Origin: Parapedobacter defluvii
Lineage (GTDB): Bacteria > Bacteroidota > Bacteroidia > Sphingobacteriales > Sphingobacteriaceae
Direction of reading: 5' to 3'
Assembly: GCF_014642075.1 (NCBI RefSeq)
Contig: NZ_BMIK01000002.1
Coordinates: 248,001 to 312,000, forward strand
Length of the DNA stretch: 64,000 bases
This document shows positions 1-8,570 of this stretch, piece after piece. A program made the position numbers and the translations under genes. Position 1 is the stretch's first letter. Each line of letters starts with the position of its first letter. The notes below the pieces were generated by a model. The model was not told the DNA's origin, did no database searches, and was given only the letters and a program-made list of their open reading frames with translations.

Positions 1-529
1 CTGCAAGTGAAGGATCGGGTTTATATCCTAAGCGCGTAATAACATCATTGCTTTTATCCAACTTGGGATTGGCGTAAAGAAAAGTAACTTCGCTGCCTTT
101 GTCAAGTACAATATCCAAACTCTGGTCGGTTGCGATAGCTTGTATGGCCTGGGCTACCCGGTCCTGTATGGGTTGGATCAGTTTTACTCGCTCCTCGAAA
201 AGGTCTCCTTCGAAACCGAATTTCTGACGTTGAAACTCCTTGGCTTCTCGCTCTTTGAGCACAATTTCGTCTTCTCTTTTCCGGCGCATTTCCTCGCTGA
301 GCAATACCTGGTCTTCCTGGTAAGCTTTGTAAAGCTTTTCGATGTCGGCAAACCGGTTATCTACTTCTTCCTGCCATTGGACAGATAGTGCATCCAATTG
401 TTTTTGGGCGGCGAGGTATTCGGGTATATGTTTGAGAATGTACTCGGTATCTACGTAGGCAAACCGTTGGGCAAATGTCGCCGATGATGCCATCACGGTC
501 AATGCTATTACACCTATTATTTTTTTCAT
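1..529 (-). CDS. OmpH/Skp-family periplasmic chaperone (3' end outside window)
   Basis: The reading frame opens with an ATG at 529 and stays open to base 1, giving 176 codons without a stop, so the C-terminus lies outside the window. The N-terminus is a signal peptide (MKKIIGVIALTVMASSATFA, cut before QRFAYVDTEYIL). It is followed by the OmpH opening 'AYVDTEYILKHIPEY' and a long charged helical stretch rich in Glu, Lys and Arg, as expected for the tentacles of Skp, a trimeric periplasmic holdase that carries outer-membrane proteins to BamA. An in-frame ATG two codons upstream (535) is an alternative start. It lies 67 bases downstream of bamA on the same strand, the usual Bacteroidota arrangement (bamA-ompH-ompH), so co-expression with bamA is likely. 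Family is clear; the exact paralogue cannot be fixed. Confidence 0.88.
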   Translation of the reverse strand, partial: MKKIIGVIALTVMASSATFAQRFAYVDTEYILKHIPEYLAAQKQLDALSVQWQEEVDNRFADIEKLYKAYQEDQVLLSEEMRRKREDEIVLKEREAKEFQRQKFGFEGDLFEERVKLIQPIQDRVAQAIQAIATDQSLDIVLDKGSEVTFLYANPKLDKSNDVITRLGYKPDPSLA

Positions 530-596
530 GCTCATTTTAGTACATATTTTGATTTCTGGAATATCGCTGCAAAAGTAATTCCATTTTTTTATTTAA

Positions 597-3152
597 TTAG
601 TTAAATCCTCCCATCTGCTGCATGATACTGAATGTGAAATTCTGCCGCCATTGACCGGCATCTACACCCGGTATCGGATCAAACGCATGGCCGTAATCGA
701 TACCCAGCAAACCGAAGATAGGCAGGAAGATGCGGGCGCCTACACCTACTGAACGGCGAACTTTGAACGGATTGAAATCGCGGAAGTTGTTCCACGTATT
801 TCCGCCCTCCGCAAAAGCCAGTACGAATACGGTAGCTTGGTCATTCAGCATAACCGGGTGGCGCAGTTCCAATTGGTACTTATTGTAGATGGGACTCCCT
901 GAATTGCGGGCAATGTTTACATCCGCACCGTCAGGAATAACCATGCCATTGGCATAGCCCCGCATTGCGATAATTTCAGAACCCTGAAGGAAGTCAAATC
1001 CCATCATACCGTCTCCACCCAGTTTGAAACGCTCAAAAGCCGATTGGCCGGTAACACTGTTGTAGGTACCCAGGAATCCGAATTGGGCCTGCGCTTTCAG
1101 CACTAATTTACCGGTAATCCGCGTGTACCACTGGGAATCAAATTTCCATTTGTGGTATTCCGTCCACTTGTAACGCTCTTCGTTGGGCGCTGTGGGATAG
1201 TTGACGTTATTAAACGACGAATAGGGGGGAGTCACCTGGATGGTTAACCGTAGGTGCGATCCCGACGTTGGATAGATCGGAGCATCGACCGAGTTACGGC
1301 TGATTTCCTGGGTGAGGTTAATGTTATAGGATGTTCCGTTTTCAAACAGGAACCCGGGATAATTCTGTAACTTGTATTGCTGGAATCCCACCGAGTAGTT
1401 CAGTTGGAAATAGTTGTCGGGCCATTGCAGGCGCTTACCCAAGCTGACGGTCACCCCGTTCATCCAGATGCGGTTCAGGTCTTTGTCCGCTGCAATCTGC
1501 CGTCCGGTCCAGTAATCGAATCCGCCGAACGAGGAAGACGATGTATACGCACTGACCCCGAAATAAATGGGCTTTTTGCCTCCCAACCAGGGTTCCGAGA
1601 AGGAGAAACTATACGACTGGTAGCGCTTGCCACTGGTTTGTCCACGTAGACTTAGTTTCTGTCCGTCGCCCCGTGGAAGTGGCTTCCAGGCAGTCTTGTC
1701 AAAAAAGTTCCGGGTTGAAAAATTGTTGAATGAAAGTCCCAGTGTGCCGATCACCTGACCGGCGCCGAATCCGCCGGACAGTTCTACCTGATCCGAGGGT
1801 TTTTCCACCACGGTGTACTCAATGTCAACCGTTCCGTCCGAATGGTTCAGATTTGTCGGTACCGGATTGGTTTTCTGCTCGTCAAAATTGCCGAGTTGTG
1901 CAATTTCACGTGTGCTCCGCATTAATAGCTCTTTTGAGAACTTCTGCCCCGGTTTGGTGTAAATGGAACGGAGCAGCACCCGGTCATTGGTTACGTCGTT
2001 GCCCTTCAGGATGATGTTGTTTATTGTGAACTGGGCACCTTCATAGATGCGCAGATCCAAATCGATGGTGTCGTTATAGATTTTGGTCTGTACCGGGTCT
2101 ACGGTAAAGGTCAGGTATCCATCGTTCAGATACAGTGAAGAAACGTCATCGCTGTTGCGGGTTGGTCCCATGAGTTTAGTAGTCAGTTTTTCTTCACTGA
2201 ATACTTCACCTTTTTGGATGCCGAGGATAACATTTAGCAACGAGTCAGAATATTTGGCATTTCCCTGCCAAGTAATGTTCCCGAAATAATATTTGGAGCC
2301 TTCGTATAAGTCAATATCCACAATGACGTTGCGGTTGTTGTACTTGTAGAACGTATCCCGTAGGATTTCTGCATCCCGGTAGCCGCGTTCGTGCATTTTG
2401 GCGATGAGCTTTTCCTTGGCTTCTTTGTATTTATCCTGCTTAAATTTGCCGGGCCCGGTAATCCGCCACCACGTACGTTGACGTACACCCTTGAAAAATT
2501 TACGGAGTTGATGTTGCGAAAAATCTTCATTGCCGGTAAAGTTGATCCGGTGTGCGCGCACCTTCCGGTTCTTGTCTACATTGACCACCAGAATCTGGTT
2601 GTTTACCTGGGCGGAATCCTTTACCGGAGCCATGGTGATTTCGGGATACAGGTATCCTTTTTCACTTAAATAGCGGGTGATGGTATTCCGGGTGGTATTC
2701 ATCAGATTTTCATTGACGATTTTTCCGGTATTTTCGTTGAGTTTTTTGCGTACTTCCTCGGTTTGGGTCTTGTTAAGACCTTCAATGTCAATCCGGGTAA
2801 GGCGTGGGCGTTCCACTACGTGGATGTTGAAGAAGATGGAATCTCCTTTTATGGCATCGGCATAGAGCTCTACTTCATCAAACAAGCCTTGGGACATCAG
2901 GTTTTTTACCACGTTGGAGGTAGCATCGCTCGGCACTTCAATTCGTGACCCCACAACCAGTTTGGAAATGGTGATGAGCACATCATTATCGAGGTATTCC
3001 GTGCCGCTTACCGTTATCCCGCCAATGATATAATTCTGCGGATTGAGGTAGCTGAATTCATCCGAATCATCCACAGGTCTACCGCGTTGTTGGGCTAGGG
3101 TGGTCTCTGCTGCCAATATGGTAATGAGTACAAAAAAGAGTATTCGCTTCAT
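597..3152 (-). CDS. bamA: BamA, outer membrane protein assembly factor
   Basis: 851 residues. A signal peptide ends near residue 20 (TLAQQ). The first half (about 35-430) reads as a series of POTRA domains, with repeated short beta-alpha-alpha-beta blocks such as 'VVERPRLTRIDIEGLNKTQ' and 'EGSKYYFGNITWQGN'. The second half is an Omp85 beta-barrel with alternating aromatic strands ('FSFSEPWLGGKKP', 'GGDGMMGFDFLQGSE', 'RGYANGMVIPDG'). BamA inserts beta-barrel proteins into the outer membrane. The frame ends in MQQMGGFN, so the last strand is followed by a few extra residues rather than the usual terminal aromatic. It sits between uppS and ompH on the same strand, in the conserved Bacteroidota envelope cluster. 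Start chosen at 3152 because it gives the signal peptide directly. Confidence 0.96.
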   Translation of the reverse strand: MKRILFFVLITILAAETTLAQQRGRPVDDSDEFSYLNPQNYIIGGITVSGTEYLDNDVLITISKLVVGSRIEVPSDATSNVVKNLMSQGLFDEVELYADAIKGDSIFFNIHVVERPRLTRIDIEGLNKTQTEEVRKKLNENTGKIVNENLMNTTRNTITRYLSEKGYLYPEITMAPVKDSAQVNNQILVVNVDKNRKVRAHRINFTGNEDFSQHQLRKFFKGVRQRTWWRITGPGKFKQDKYKEAKEKLIAKMHERGYRDAEILRDTFYKYNNRNVIVDIDLYEGSKYYFGNITWQGNAKYSDSLLNVILGIQKGEVFSEEKLTTKLMGPTRNSDDVSSLYLNDGYLTFTVDPVQTKIYNDTIDLDLRIYEGAQFTINNIILKGNDVTNDRVLLRSIYTKPGQKFSKELLMRSTREIAQLGNFDEQKTNPVPTNLNHSDGTVDIEYTVVEKPSDQVELSGGFGAGQVIGTLGLSFNNFSTRNFFDKTAWKPLPRGDGQKLSLRGQTSGKRYQSYSFSFSEPWLGGKKPIYFGVSAYTSSSSFGGFDYWTGRQIAADKDLNRIWMNGVTVSLGKRLQWPDNYFQLNYSVGFQQYKLQNYPGFLFENGTSYNINLTQEISRNSVDAPIYPTSGSHLRLTIQVTPPYSSFNNVNYPTAPNEERYKWTEYHKWKFDSQWYTRITGKLVLKAQAQFGFLGTYNSVTGQSAFERFKLGGDGMMGFDFLQGSEIIAMRGYANGMVIPDGADVNIARNSGSPIYNKYQLELRHPVMLNDQATVFVLAFAEGGNTWNNFRDFNPFKVRRSVGVGARIFLPIFGLLGIDYGHAFDPIPGVDAGQWRQNFTFSIMQQMGGFN

Positions 3153-3214
3153 CTATCTAATTTATTGCCGCTAAAGTACGTCAAACAGTTGTTAATTTTT
3201 GTTAAAAGGTTTTT

Positions 3215-3323
3215 TTTTGAGCTATTCTGTGTTGGCTATCAGTTATCAAACCATCGGCTATCGGCTTTCAGCAATTCGGCTCCCCGGCACCGGCCCCCCA
3301 CCACTGACCACCGGCCCCCACCA
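3215..3323. repeat. Intergenic low-complexity repeat tract (GGCTATC / CCACTGACCACC words)
   Basis: The gap between uppS and bamA is filled by degenerate short words: 'ggctatcagttatc', 'cggctatcggctttcagc', then a C-rich run of 'ccaccactgaccaccgg' type. The stretch 3257-3286 resembles 16268-16296 between asnS and lgt (same GCTATC-GCTTTCAGC-AT-CGGCT word order). It has no open frame of note. It may fold or end transcripts; function unknown. Confidence 0.6.
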
Positions 3324-4067
3324 CTACCTCACTACTTGTTCACTTGTTAATCCGAAGCGGCGTTCGCGCCGTTGGTAGGCAAGGATAGCCTCAAATAAGT
3401 CGGTTCTTCTGAATTCCGGCCACATTTTTTCCGTGAAATATAACTCGGCATAAGCCAGCTGCCACAATAGGTAATTGCTGATTCGTTGTTCGCCACTGGT
3501 GCGGATCATCAGTTCCGGATCAGGTATATCATGCGTTTCAAGCGATTGGGCAAAACGGTTTTCATCGATCTCATCGGGATGGAGGCGGCCTTGCTGGACT
3601 TCTATCGCTAGTTTGCGGGCGGCTTGGACGATTTCCCAACGGGCACTGTAACTCAACGCAAGTGTCAAGGTACATTGCTGGTTCTCAGCCGTCTTTTTGA
3701 TGGCTTCAGACAGTTGTTTGTGGCATCTGGAAGGCAATTTACCAAGGTCGCCGATGGCATTCAACCGTACGCCGTTGTCCATGAGTGTTTTTGTTTCCTT
3801 GTTGATGGTGTTGACCAATAACTCCATCAAGGCAGAAACCTCCAGCTTTGGGCGGTTCCAGTTTTCTGTGGAAAAAGCATAGAGTGTTAGGTATTTAACA
3901 CCGATTTCAACGGCTCCTTCCACGGTATCCCGAACGGCAGTTACCCCGTTTTTGTGGCCAAATACACGTAACTTACCCTGCTCTTTGGCCCATCGCCCGT
4001 TGCCATCCATGATAACAGCGATGTGTTGGGGTAACCGGGCCCTGTCTATAATTTCTTTACTATCCAT
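3324..4067 (-). CDS. uppS: Isoprenyl transferase (di-trans,poly-cis-undecaprenyl-diphosphate synthase)
   Basis: 247 residues, the usual length of bacterial UppS. Near the N-terminus is the signature 'HIAVIMDGNGRWAKEQG', with the catalytic Asp of MDGNGRWA that binds Mg-diphosphate. 'YLTLYAFSTENWNRP' follows, and near the C-terminus 'PELMIRTSGEQRISNYLLWQ', the (D)LxIRTSGE(x)RxSNFxxWQ motif; all key positions are present. The enzyme condenses isopentenyl diphosphate onto farnesyl diphosphate to give the C55 lipid carrier for peptidoglycan and O-antigen. It lies 38 bases after the porG-like gene and 171 bases before bamA on the same strand. The gap to bamA is a repeat tract, so bamA may have its own promoter. 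Confidence 0.97.
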   Translation of the reverse strand: MDSKEIIDRARLPQHIAVIMDGNGRWAKEQGKLRVFGHKNGVTAVRDTVEGAVEIGVKYLTLYAFSTENWNRPKLEVSALMELLVNTINKETKTLMDNGVRLNAIGDLGKLPSRCHKQLSEAIKKTAENQQCTLTLALSYSARWEIVQAARKLAIEVQQGRLHPDEIDENRFAQSLETHDIPDPELMIRTSGEQRISNYLLWQLAYAELYFTEKMWPEFRRTDLFEAILAYQRRERRFGLTSEQVVR

Positions 4068-4105
4068 TCAATAATTCAGGGCAAAGTTAAGATTTTTTTG
4101 AGGAC

Positions 4106-4915
4106 TTACTGCCATTCCGGACATCCTCCTTTGAAGATTGTGTAGGAGAGGGTAATACCAATGGTCATGAACGAATCATACGGACGGCCGTCGCCGCGTT
4201 GGCTTCCCGGCTGGGCATTGGGAGAATTACCGTAAGCAAGGGCTCGCCAAATCCCTGGGTCGATTTTTTTTGGGGGAAAGGTTCCATAATTGCCACTGAC
4301 ATCATCTAGGTAATCGGTCAAAGTCAGCCGATATCCAAGTTCAATTCCCACGGACCACGAACCCCTCAGGTTGTATTTGAATCCAGCACCAAAAGGGATG
4401 GACACAGCATATCGGCCGTAAGGTGTGCTGTTATACAATCTATCGTATTCCGTTTGCCAATCCCTTAATATAGCGGTATGAATCGCTCCCGATTGATCGG
4501 ATACATATCGTTTCGGGTTAAACCGCACGCCCCCAATCCCTGCAAAAATATACGGCGTGTAAACAATCCTACCCCGTTGGGGCAGCCATTTAAAGAAATT
4601 GAAATCTACCAGCAGCGCCGCTTCTTTCACTGCACCGAAAAAGCCGAGATTACGATTACGCCGTTGTTCGAAGCGGGAATAACCGTCGTATGCAAACACA
4701 TTCGCGTAAGCAAAATTGCCCCGTAGGCCCCAGGTATGGTCGAGGTTGTATTTAACGGACGCTGCTGCCGACCAATCGTTGAACGCCAATGGATTTTCGG
4801 GATTGAGATCGCCCATGTAACCCGAGCTGCCTCCCTGTAAACCGAATTCCCATTCCTGCGCGCAGGCATTCATAAATTGGAAAGCGATGAATAACGTCAA
4901 TAGTCCTCGAAGCAC
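4106..4915 (-). CDS. DUF6089 family outer-membrane barrel protein (PorG-like)
   Basis: 269 residues. A hydrophobic N-terminus ends in 'NACAQEWEFGLQGG', compatible with a signal peptide; the NAC could also act as a lipobox. The rest is an 8-strand-type beta-barrel: 'EFGLQGGSSGYMGDLNP', repeated Tyr/Phe/Trp strands, and a final 'FMTIGITLSYTIFKGG'. The order nadK - DUF6089 - uppS - bamA is the standard Bacteroidota cluster, and the porphyromonad member of this family, PorG, is a type IX secretion component. Whether this copy serves type IX secretion cannot be decided from the window, since no other por/gld genes are present. Spacing to nadK is about 118 bases and includes a dispersed repeat. Confidence 0.78.
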   Translation of the reverse strand: MLRGLLTLFIAFQFMNACAQEWEFGLQGGSSGYMGDLNPENPLAFNDWSAAASVKYNLDHTWGLRGNFAYANVFAYDGYSRFEQRRNRNLGFFGAVKEAALLVDFNFFKWLPQRGRIVYTPYIFAGIGGVRFNPKRYVSDQSGAIHTAILRDWQTEYDRLYNSTPYGRYAVSIPFGAGFKYNLRGSWSVGIELGYRLTLTDYLDDVSGNYGTFPPKKIDPGIWRALAYGNSPNAQPGSQRGDGRPYDSFMTIGITLSYTIFKGGCPEWQ

Positions 4916-4983
4916 GCTATGGTCGTCTAAATTATAAGGGGATAAAGATAGCTATTTTCGTTCACGTGTAAAGGGCTCCGTGT

Positions 4984-5017
4984 AAATCCGCCAAACCTGC
5001 GTTATCCGTGTTCCATC
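4984..5017. repeat. Dispersed 34-bp intergenic repeat, copy A
   Basis: This 34-base stretch begins aaatccgcc, has ctgcgttatccg in the middle and ends in atc. It matches 46138-46171 at 30 of 34 positions. It lies just past the stop of nadK on the minus strand. The second copy likewise sits at the end of a minus-strand gene, trpD. Confidence 0.7.
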
Positions 5018-5033
5018 GATTATCCGCATTCCA

Positions 5034-5918
5034 TCAATAATTCCGGGCGTCAAGTCCCCAAAGCAACTTGTTGCGCAGGTTGGAAAAATAGCTGTAATTT
5101 TTCAGCCGTAGCAGATTGGCCTGGTAATGGGCCCTACGGATTTTGAGCCGGATATCTGTAGAAACCGAAGTTGTTTGTGAATCGCAGGATAAGAGGAACT
5201 TGCCGCTCCGGCTTTCGATTTGCAGCTCCAATTCGATGTCATCCGAAAGAACCACAGGCCGCACATTGAGGTTATGCGGTGATATGGGCGTGATGACAAA
5301 ATTGCCGCTACCAGGCACAATAATGGGGCCGCCGCAGCTCAGTGAATAGGCGGTTGATCCGGTAGGAGTAGCCACAATGATCCCGTCTGCCCAATACGCG
5401 TTCAGTAATTCACCGTTGAGGTACGCACTTACCGTAATCATTGCCGAGCTGTCGCTTTTGAACAGCGTAATATCATTTAATGCAAAGGGACTGCCTTTGA
5501 AGAGTGTCGTCTGCTCGGACCATACCGATAACAGCGTCCGTTTCTGAATGTTGTATTCGCCCTGGAAAATGGCCTCGATGGCAGTGTCGATATCGTCTTT
5601 GTTAATATCTGCCAAAAAACCGAGTCGCCCGAGATTGACACCCGCAACGGGAATCCCTGAGTCGCCCACGATGGACACCGCAGCCAGCATAGTGCCATCA
5701 CCGCCCAGACTCAGCATAAACCCGATATCTTCCGGCAATTGGCTGCGGCTGGAGTAATTATGGAATGCTCCAGAAAAGGTAATCTGCTGCCCCAGGAACT
5801 GCTGAAAATCTTCGTATATCCACAGTTCGGCGTTTCGGGCTATCAATACGTCAAATAGGTGCTGCACATAAGGGATGACCGATGGTTGGAATTCCCGTCC
5901 GTAAACCGCTATCTTCAT
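5034..5918 (-). CDS. nadK: NAD kinase
   Basis: 294 residues. The ATP-NAD kinase signature 'SLGGDGTMLAAV' is at about residues 70-81, carrying the catalytic Asp of GGDG. 'GVNLGRLGFLADI' follows, then the glycine-rich 'TPTGSTAYSLSCGGPI' and 'ISPHNLNVRPVV'. The enzyme phosphorylates NAD+ to NADP+ using ATP in the cytoplasm. The start lies 4 bases after the CBS-protein stop, so the two are translated from one message. Length and motif order are those of a complete enzyme. Confidence 0.96.
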   Translation of the reverse strand: MKIAVYGREFQPSVIPYVQHLFDVLIARNAELWIYEDFQQFLGQQITFSGAFHNYSSRSQLPEDIGFMLSLGGDGTMLAAVSIVGDSGIPVAGVNLGRLGFLADINKDDIDTAIEAIFQGEYNIQKRTLLSVWSEQTTLFKGSPFALNDITLFKSDSSAMITVSAYLNGELLNAYWADGIIVATPTGSTAYSLSCGGPIIVPGSGNFVITPISPHNLNVRPVVLSDDIELELQIESRSGKFLLSCDSQTTSVSTDIRLKIRRAHYQANLLRLKNYSYFSNLRNKLLWGLDARNY

Positions 5919-5922
5919 AGTT

Positions 5923-6585
5923 TTACATGTTGATGTAGTTCATCAATTGCTCGTAGCGGTCGCGGGAGTTGTCGCGGCTATTCTCGTCGTTATACGTAGC
6001 TTTGACGGTGTAATCGTGCCGTAAAAACGAAGATACGATGGATGAAATATTCGATTTATTGACTTTGATGGTGACCTCCAGCCGGGAGGAATCCGAGAAA
6101 GTTTGTACATAAGAATTCAGGATCTGTGCGTTGTCCGATTCGACAATGTGAGCGATGTGTGAAAGTGCATTGTCGCGATATCCCATTTCCAACACAATAA
6201 TGCCTCCGGGCTGATGAATAGACATGGTTTGGCTCAATGTGCTGACCAGCTCAAGTGGCGTGATGGCCCCTAAATAGGTATGCTGTTCATCCACAACGGC
6301 TAAGAGATCAAGTTGATAAATCTGAAAAAAGAGTAGGGCGTCATAAATGTGCTGGGTGGCATAGAGATGAATTTGCAGATACGCCACATCGGCCTGCTCG
6401 ATATTTTGATCGACGTTTGTAAGACCTGCTAAGGTTTCATAAGATACCGATCCGAGGAACAGATCGTCTTTTACCACCGGCAATTGGGTCAGGCGTAGGT
6501 CGGCCATTTTATCCAGCGTATAGCGGATGCTATCCGTCGGATTGATCGCATAATTGCCTTCTGTAATGACTTGACCGATATTCAT
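5923..6585 (-). CDS. CBS-domain protein linked to nadK
   Basis: 220 residues. The first ~125 residues hold two CBS repeats ('ADLRLTQLPVVKDDLFLGSVSY' region and 'LDLLAVVDEQHTYLGAITPLEL'). A C-terminal part follows ('GGIIVLEMGYRDNALSHIAHIVES...') that reads like an ACT-type small-molecule fold. CBS pairs usually bind adenosyl ligands, so this may report adenylate status. Its invariable place directly before nadK in Bacteroidota suggests a role tied to NAD(P) or energy state, but that is inference. It is the first gene of the minus-strand envelope/nadK cluster and faces a divergent promoter region with two dyads. Confidence 0.85.
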   Translation of the reverse strand: MNIGQVITEGNYAINPTDSIRYTLDKMADLRLTQLPVVKDDLFLGSVSYETLAGLTNVDQNIEQADVAYLQIHLYATQHIYDALLFFQIYQLDLLAVVDEQHTYLGAITPLELVSTLSQTMSIHQPGGIIVLEMGYRDNALSHIAHIVESDNAQILNSYVQTFSDSSRLEVTIKVNKSNISSIVSSFLRHDYTVKATYNDENSRDNSRDRYEQLMNYINM

Positions 6586-6609
6586 GACTGCTCTCCAAGC
6601 TCTTTATTT

Positions 6610-6670
6610 ATTAAACGAGTAAAATGTCAAATCGTTTAATCTTGTCAAAATTAGTCGGTTTTGTTGACAA
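6610..6670. promoter_or_regulatory. Two dyads in the divergent CBS / acyltransferase promoter region
   Basis: ATTAAACGA (6610-6618) is repeated inverted as TCGTTTAAT (6632-6640), a perfect 9-bp dyad with 13 bases between the arms and about two helical turns centre to centre. A second dyad, TTGTCAA (6642-6648) and TTGACAA (6664-6670), follows at once. They lie between divergent operons and look like regulator-binding sites. No regulator is identified. Confidence 0.45.
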
Positions 6671-6754
6671 CCACGACTGTTTTGCGTTTTTTTTCACATA
6701 TTGATGATTTTAGAAGGTAATTAAACAAACGAATGACAATACACGAACTTTTAC

Positions 6755-6762
6755 TACTTTTG
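6755..6762 (+). promoter_or_regulatory. -7 element TACTTTTG for the acyltransferase operon
   Basis: TACTTTTG fits the Bacteroidota -7 consensus TAnnTTTG and lies 22 bases before the TTG start at 6785. No clear TTTG is seen at the -33 position. Confidence 0.55.
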
Positions 6763-6784
6763 GCTGCTGATCGCATACGCTGTT

Positions 6785-7609
6785 TTGGAAGATAAAGACA
6801 AATACATTGTTATTAGGGAGGTTATCCGGAAGAAAAACCCGCGACTCCTCCAGTGGATACCTCGCTTCTTACTGCGTTACATTGAACGAGTCGTGCATGA
6901 AGAGGACATCAACCAGGTGATGGCCAACATAGGACACTTGCATGGGCTTGATTTTGTGAATGCATTGATTGCAGAACTGGGTGTCGTTGTTGAACTCCGC
7001 GGCGAAGAAAATATTCCGGCTACGGGAGGAGCGATTTTTGCCTCGAACCATCCCCTGGGCGGATTGGATGGAATTGCCTTCATGCATGCACTGGGCAAAT
7101 ACAGACAGGATATCAAATTTTTGGTGAATGACATTCTGTTGAACATCAAGAACCTGGAACCCTTATTCGTGGGAGTAAACAAACACGGAACACAGGGTCG
7201 TAAAGGGATGGAGCAAATTGAGGAAGCCTATGCGCGCGATCATGCGCTCCTGGTTTTTCCAGCCGGACTGGTATCCCGCAAGCGAAAGGGCAGGATTGAG
7301 GACCTGGAGTGGAAAAAAAGTTTTATCAACAAGGCTAAAAAATATCAGAAAGATATTGTGCCCGTGTACATCGAAGGAAAAAATTCTAATTTTTTTTATA
7401 ATTTCGCCCGTTTCAGGGAATTTATAGGAATCAAGGCTAACATTGAAATGTTTTATCTTGCAGATGAAATGTTTGCGCAGAAAAACAAAAAAGTAACCAT
7501 ATGTATAGGAAAACCAATTTCTTATACTTATTTTGACGCCTCTAAAAGTGAAAGAGAGTGGGCTGGGCATATAAAACAATTGGTTTACGACTTAGCCCCT
7601 GAAAACTAA
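6785..7609 (+). CDS. Lysophospholipid-type acyltransferase (GlsA/OlsA-like)
   Basis: 274 residues starting at a TTG codon. An in-frame stop at 6734-6736 and the promoter at 6755 leave no ATG upstream, and the first downstream ATG would cut the conserved N-terminus. The PlsC-type site is 'FASNHPLGGLDG' (His89, Asp95; five residues between, as in the hemolysin-associated subfamily rather than the HX4D of PlsC), followed by 'LLVFPAGLVSRKRKGRI' for phosphate binding and 'IVPVYIEGKNS'. It lies 4 bases before an N-acyltransferase of the OlsB/GlsB type. In Bacteroides such a pair makes glycine lipids, so this protein likely adds the second (ester-linked) fatty acid. Substrate is inferred from context; the fold is clear. 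Confidence 0.82.
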   Translation: MEDKDKYIVIREVIRKKNPRLLQWIPRFLLRYIERVVHEEDINQVMANIGHLHGLDFVNALIAELGVVVELRGEENIPATGGAIFASNHPLGGLDGIAFMHALGKYRQDIKFLVNDILLNIKNLEPLFVGVNKHGTQGRKGMEQIEEAYARDHALLVFPAGLVSRKRKGRIEDLEWKKSFINKAKKYQKDIVPVYIEGKNSNFFYNFARFREFIGIKANIEMFYLADEMFAQKNKKVTICIGKPISYTYFDASKSEREWAGHIKQLVYDLAPEN

Positions 7610-7613
7610 CTAT

Positions 7614-8570
7614 ATGCAAGAAATAATAGCACCTGTTGACCGCAGTCTCATAAAAACGGAGCTTACTCAGGAGGCGTTTGTCAGGTATACCAACAATGGG
7701 AATAACGAAATTTACCTGATAAATCATCACAATGCGCCAAACACGGTAAGAGAAATCGGACGATTGAGGGAACTGACTTTTCGCGCGGCCGGAGGTGGTA
7801 CGGGGTTGGATCTCGACTTGGATGATAACGATACCTGTGCCGATGCTTATGACCAACTGATTGCCTGGAACCCAGAAGACGAGGAAATCATCGCGGGATA
7901 CCGGCTGATTAAATGTAAGGATGTAGGAACAAACAGCCACGGAGAAATCAACTTATCCACCGCTCATTATTTTCATTTTTCGCCCAAATTCATTCGCGAA
8001 TACTTACCTTACACCATTGAATTGGGGCGTTCATTTGTGCAACCCAAATACCAGCCAGGAAAGGATAACCGGAAAGGATTGTTTTCACTTGACAATCTGT
8101 GGGATGGGTTGGGCGCCGTGGTAAAACTCAACCCCGACGTTAAATACCTGTTTGGAAAGGTAACCATGTATCCGCATTATAACCAGGAGGCAAGAGATCT
8201 GTTGATTTATTTCATGCACCATTATTTTCCGGATAACGAAAATTTGGTTTGGCCGATCAGACCTCTCGGCTATTTTAGTGATACCACGCACTTCCGCCGG
8301 CTTTTTGAAGGACTTGAATATAAGGAGGGATATAAAATACTCAATACCCGGATACGGGCACTGGGGGAAAACATCCCCCCGTTGATCAATACCTATATGA
8401 ATCTATCTTCTACCATGAAAACGTTTGGTACCGCCCAGAACAACGAATTTGGTACGGTAGAGGAAACCGGCATCATGATTACGATTGACGATATCTTCGA
8501 AAGCAAAAAAGAGCGCCACATTTCTACGTATGAGCGCGATAAGGAAATCGGAAGCCGAAAGGTGATTTAG
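7614..8570 (+). CDS. GNAT-fold N-acyltransferase, hemolysin-like (GlsB/OlsB-like)
   Basis: 318 residues. The conserved core 'EIGRLRELTFRAAGGGTG', 'IIAGYRLIKC', 'IELGRSFVQPKYQP' and 'YLFGKVTMYPHYN' marks the ornithine/glycine-lipid N-acyltransferase family, often annotated hemolysin. These enzymes transfer a 3-hydroxy fatty acid from acyl-ACP to the amino group of an amino acid. The partner O-acyltransferase is directly upstream with a 4-base gap, so the two probably make an aminolipid of the cytoplasmic membrane. Which amino acid is used cannot be told from sequence. The gene ends at a GCTATCA repeat that probably serves as the terminator. Confidence 0.82.
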   Translation: MQEIIAPVDRSLIKTELTQEAFVRYTNNGNNEIYLINHHNAPNTVREIGRLRELTFRAAGGGTGLDLDLDDNDTCADAYDQLIAWNPEDEEIIAGYRLIKCKDVGTNSHGEINLSTAHYFHFSPKFIREYLPYTIELGRSFVQPKYQPGKDNRKGLFSLDNLWDGLGAVVKLNPDVKYLFGKVTMYPHYNQEARDLLIYFMHHYFPDNENLVWPIRPLGYFSDTTHFRRLFEGLEYKEGYKILNTRIRALGENIPPLINTYMNLSSTMKTFGTAQNNEFGTVEETGIMITIDDIFESKKERHISTYERDKEIGSRKVI

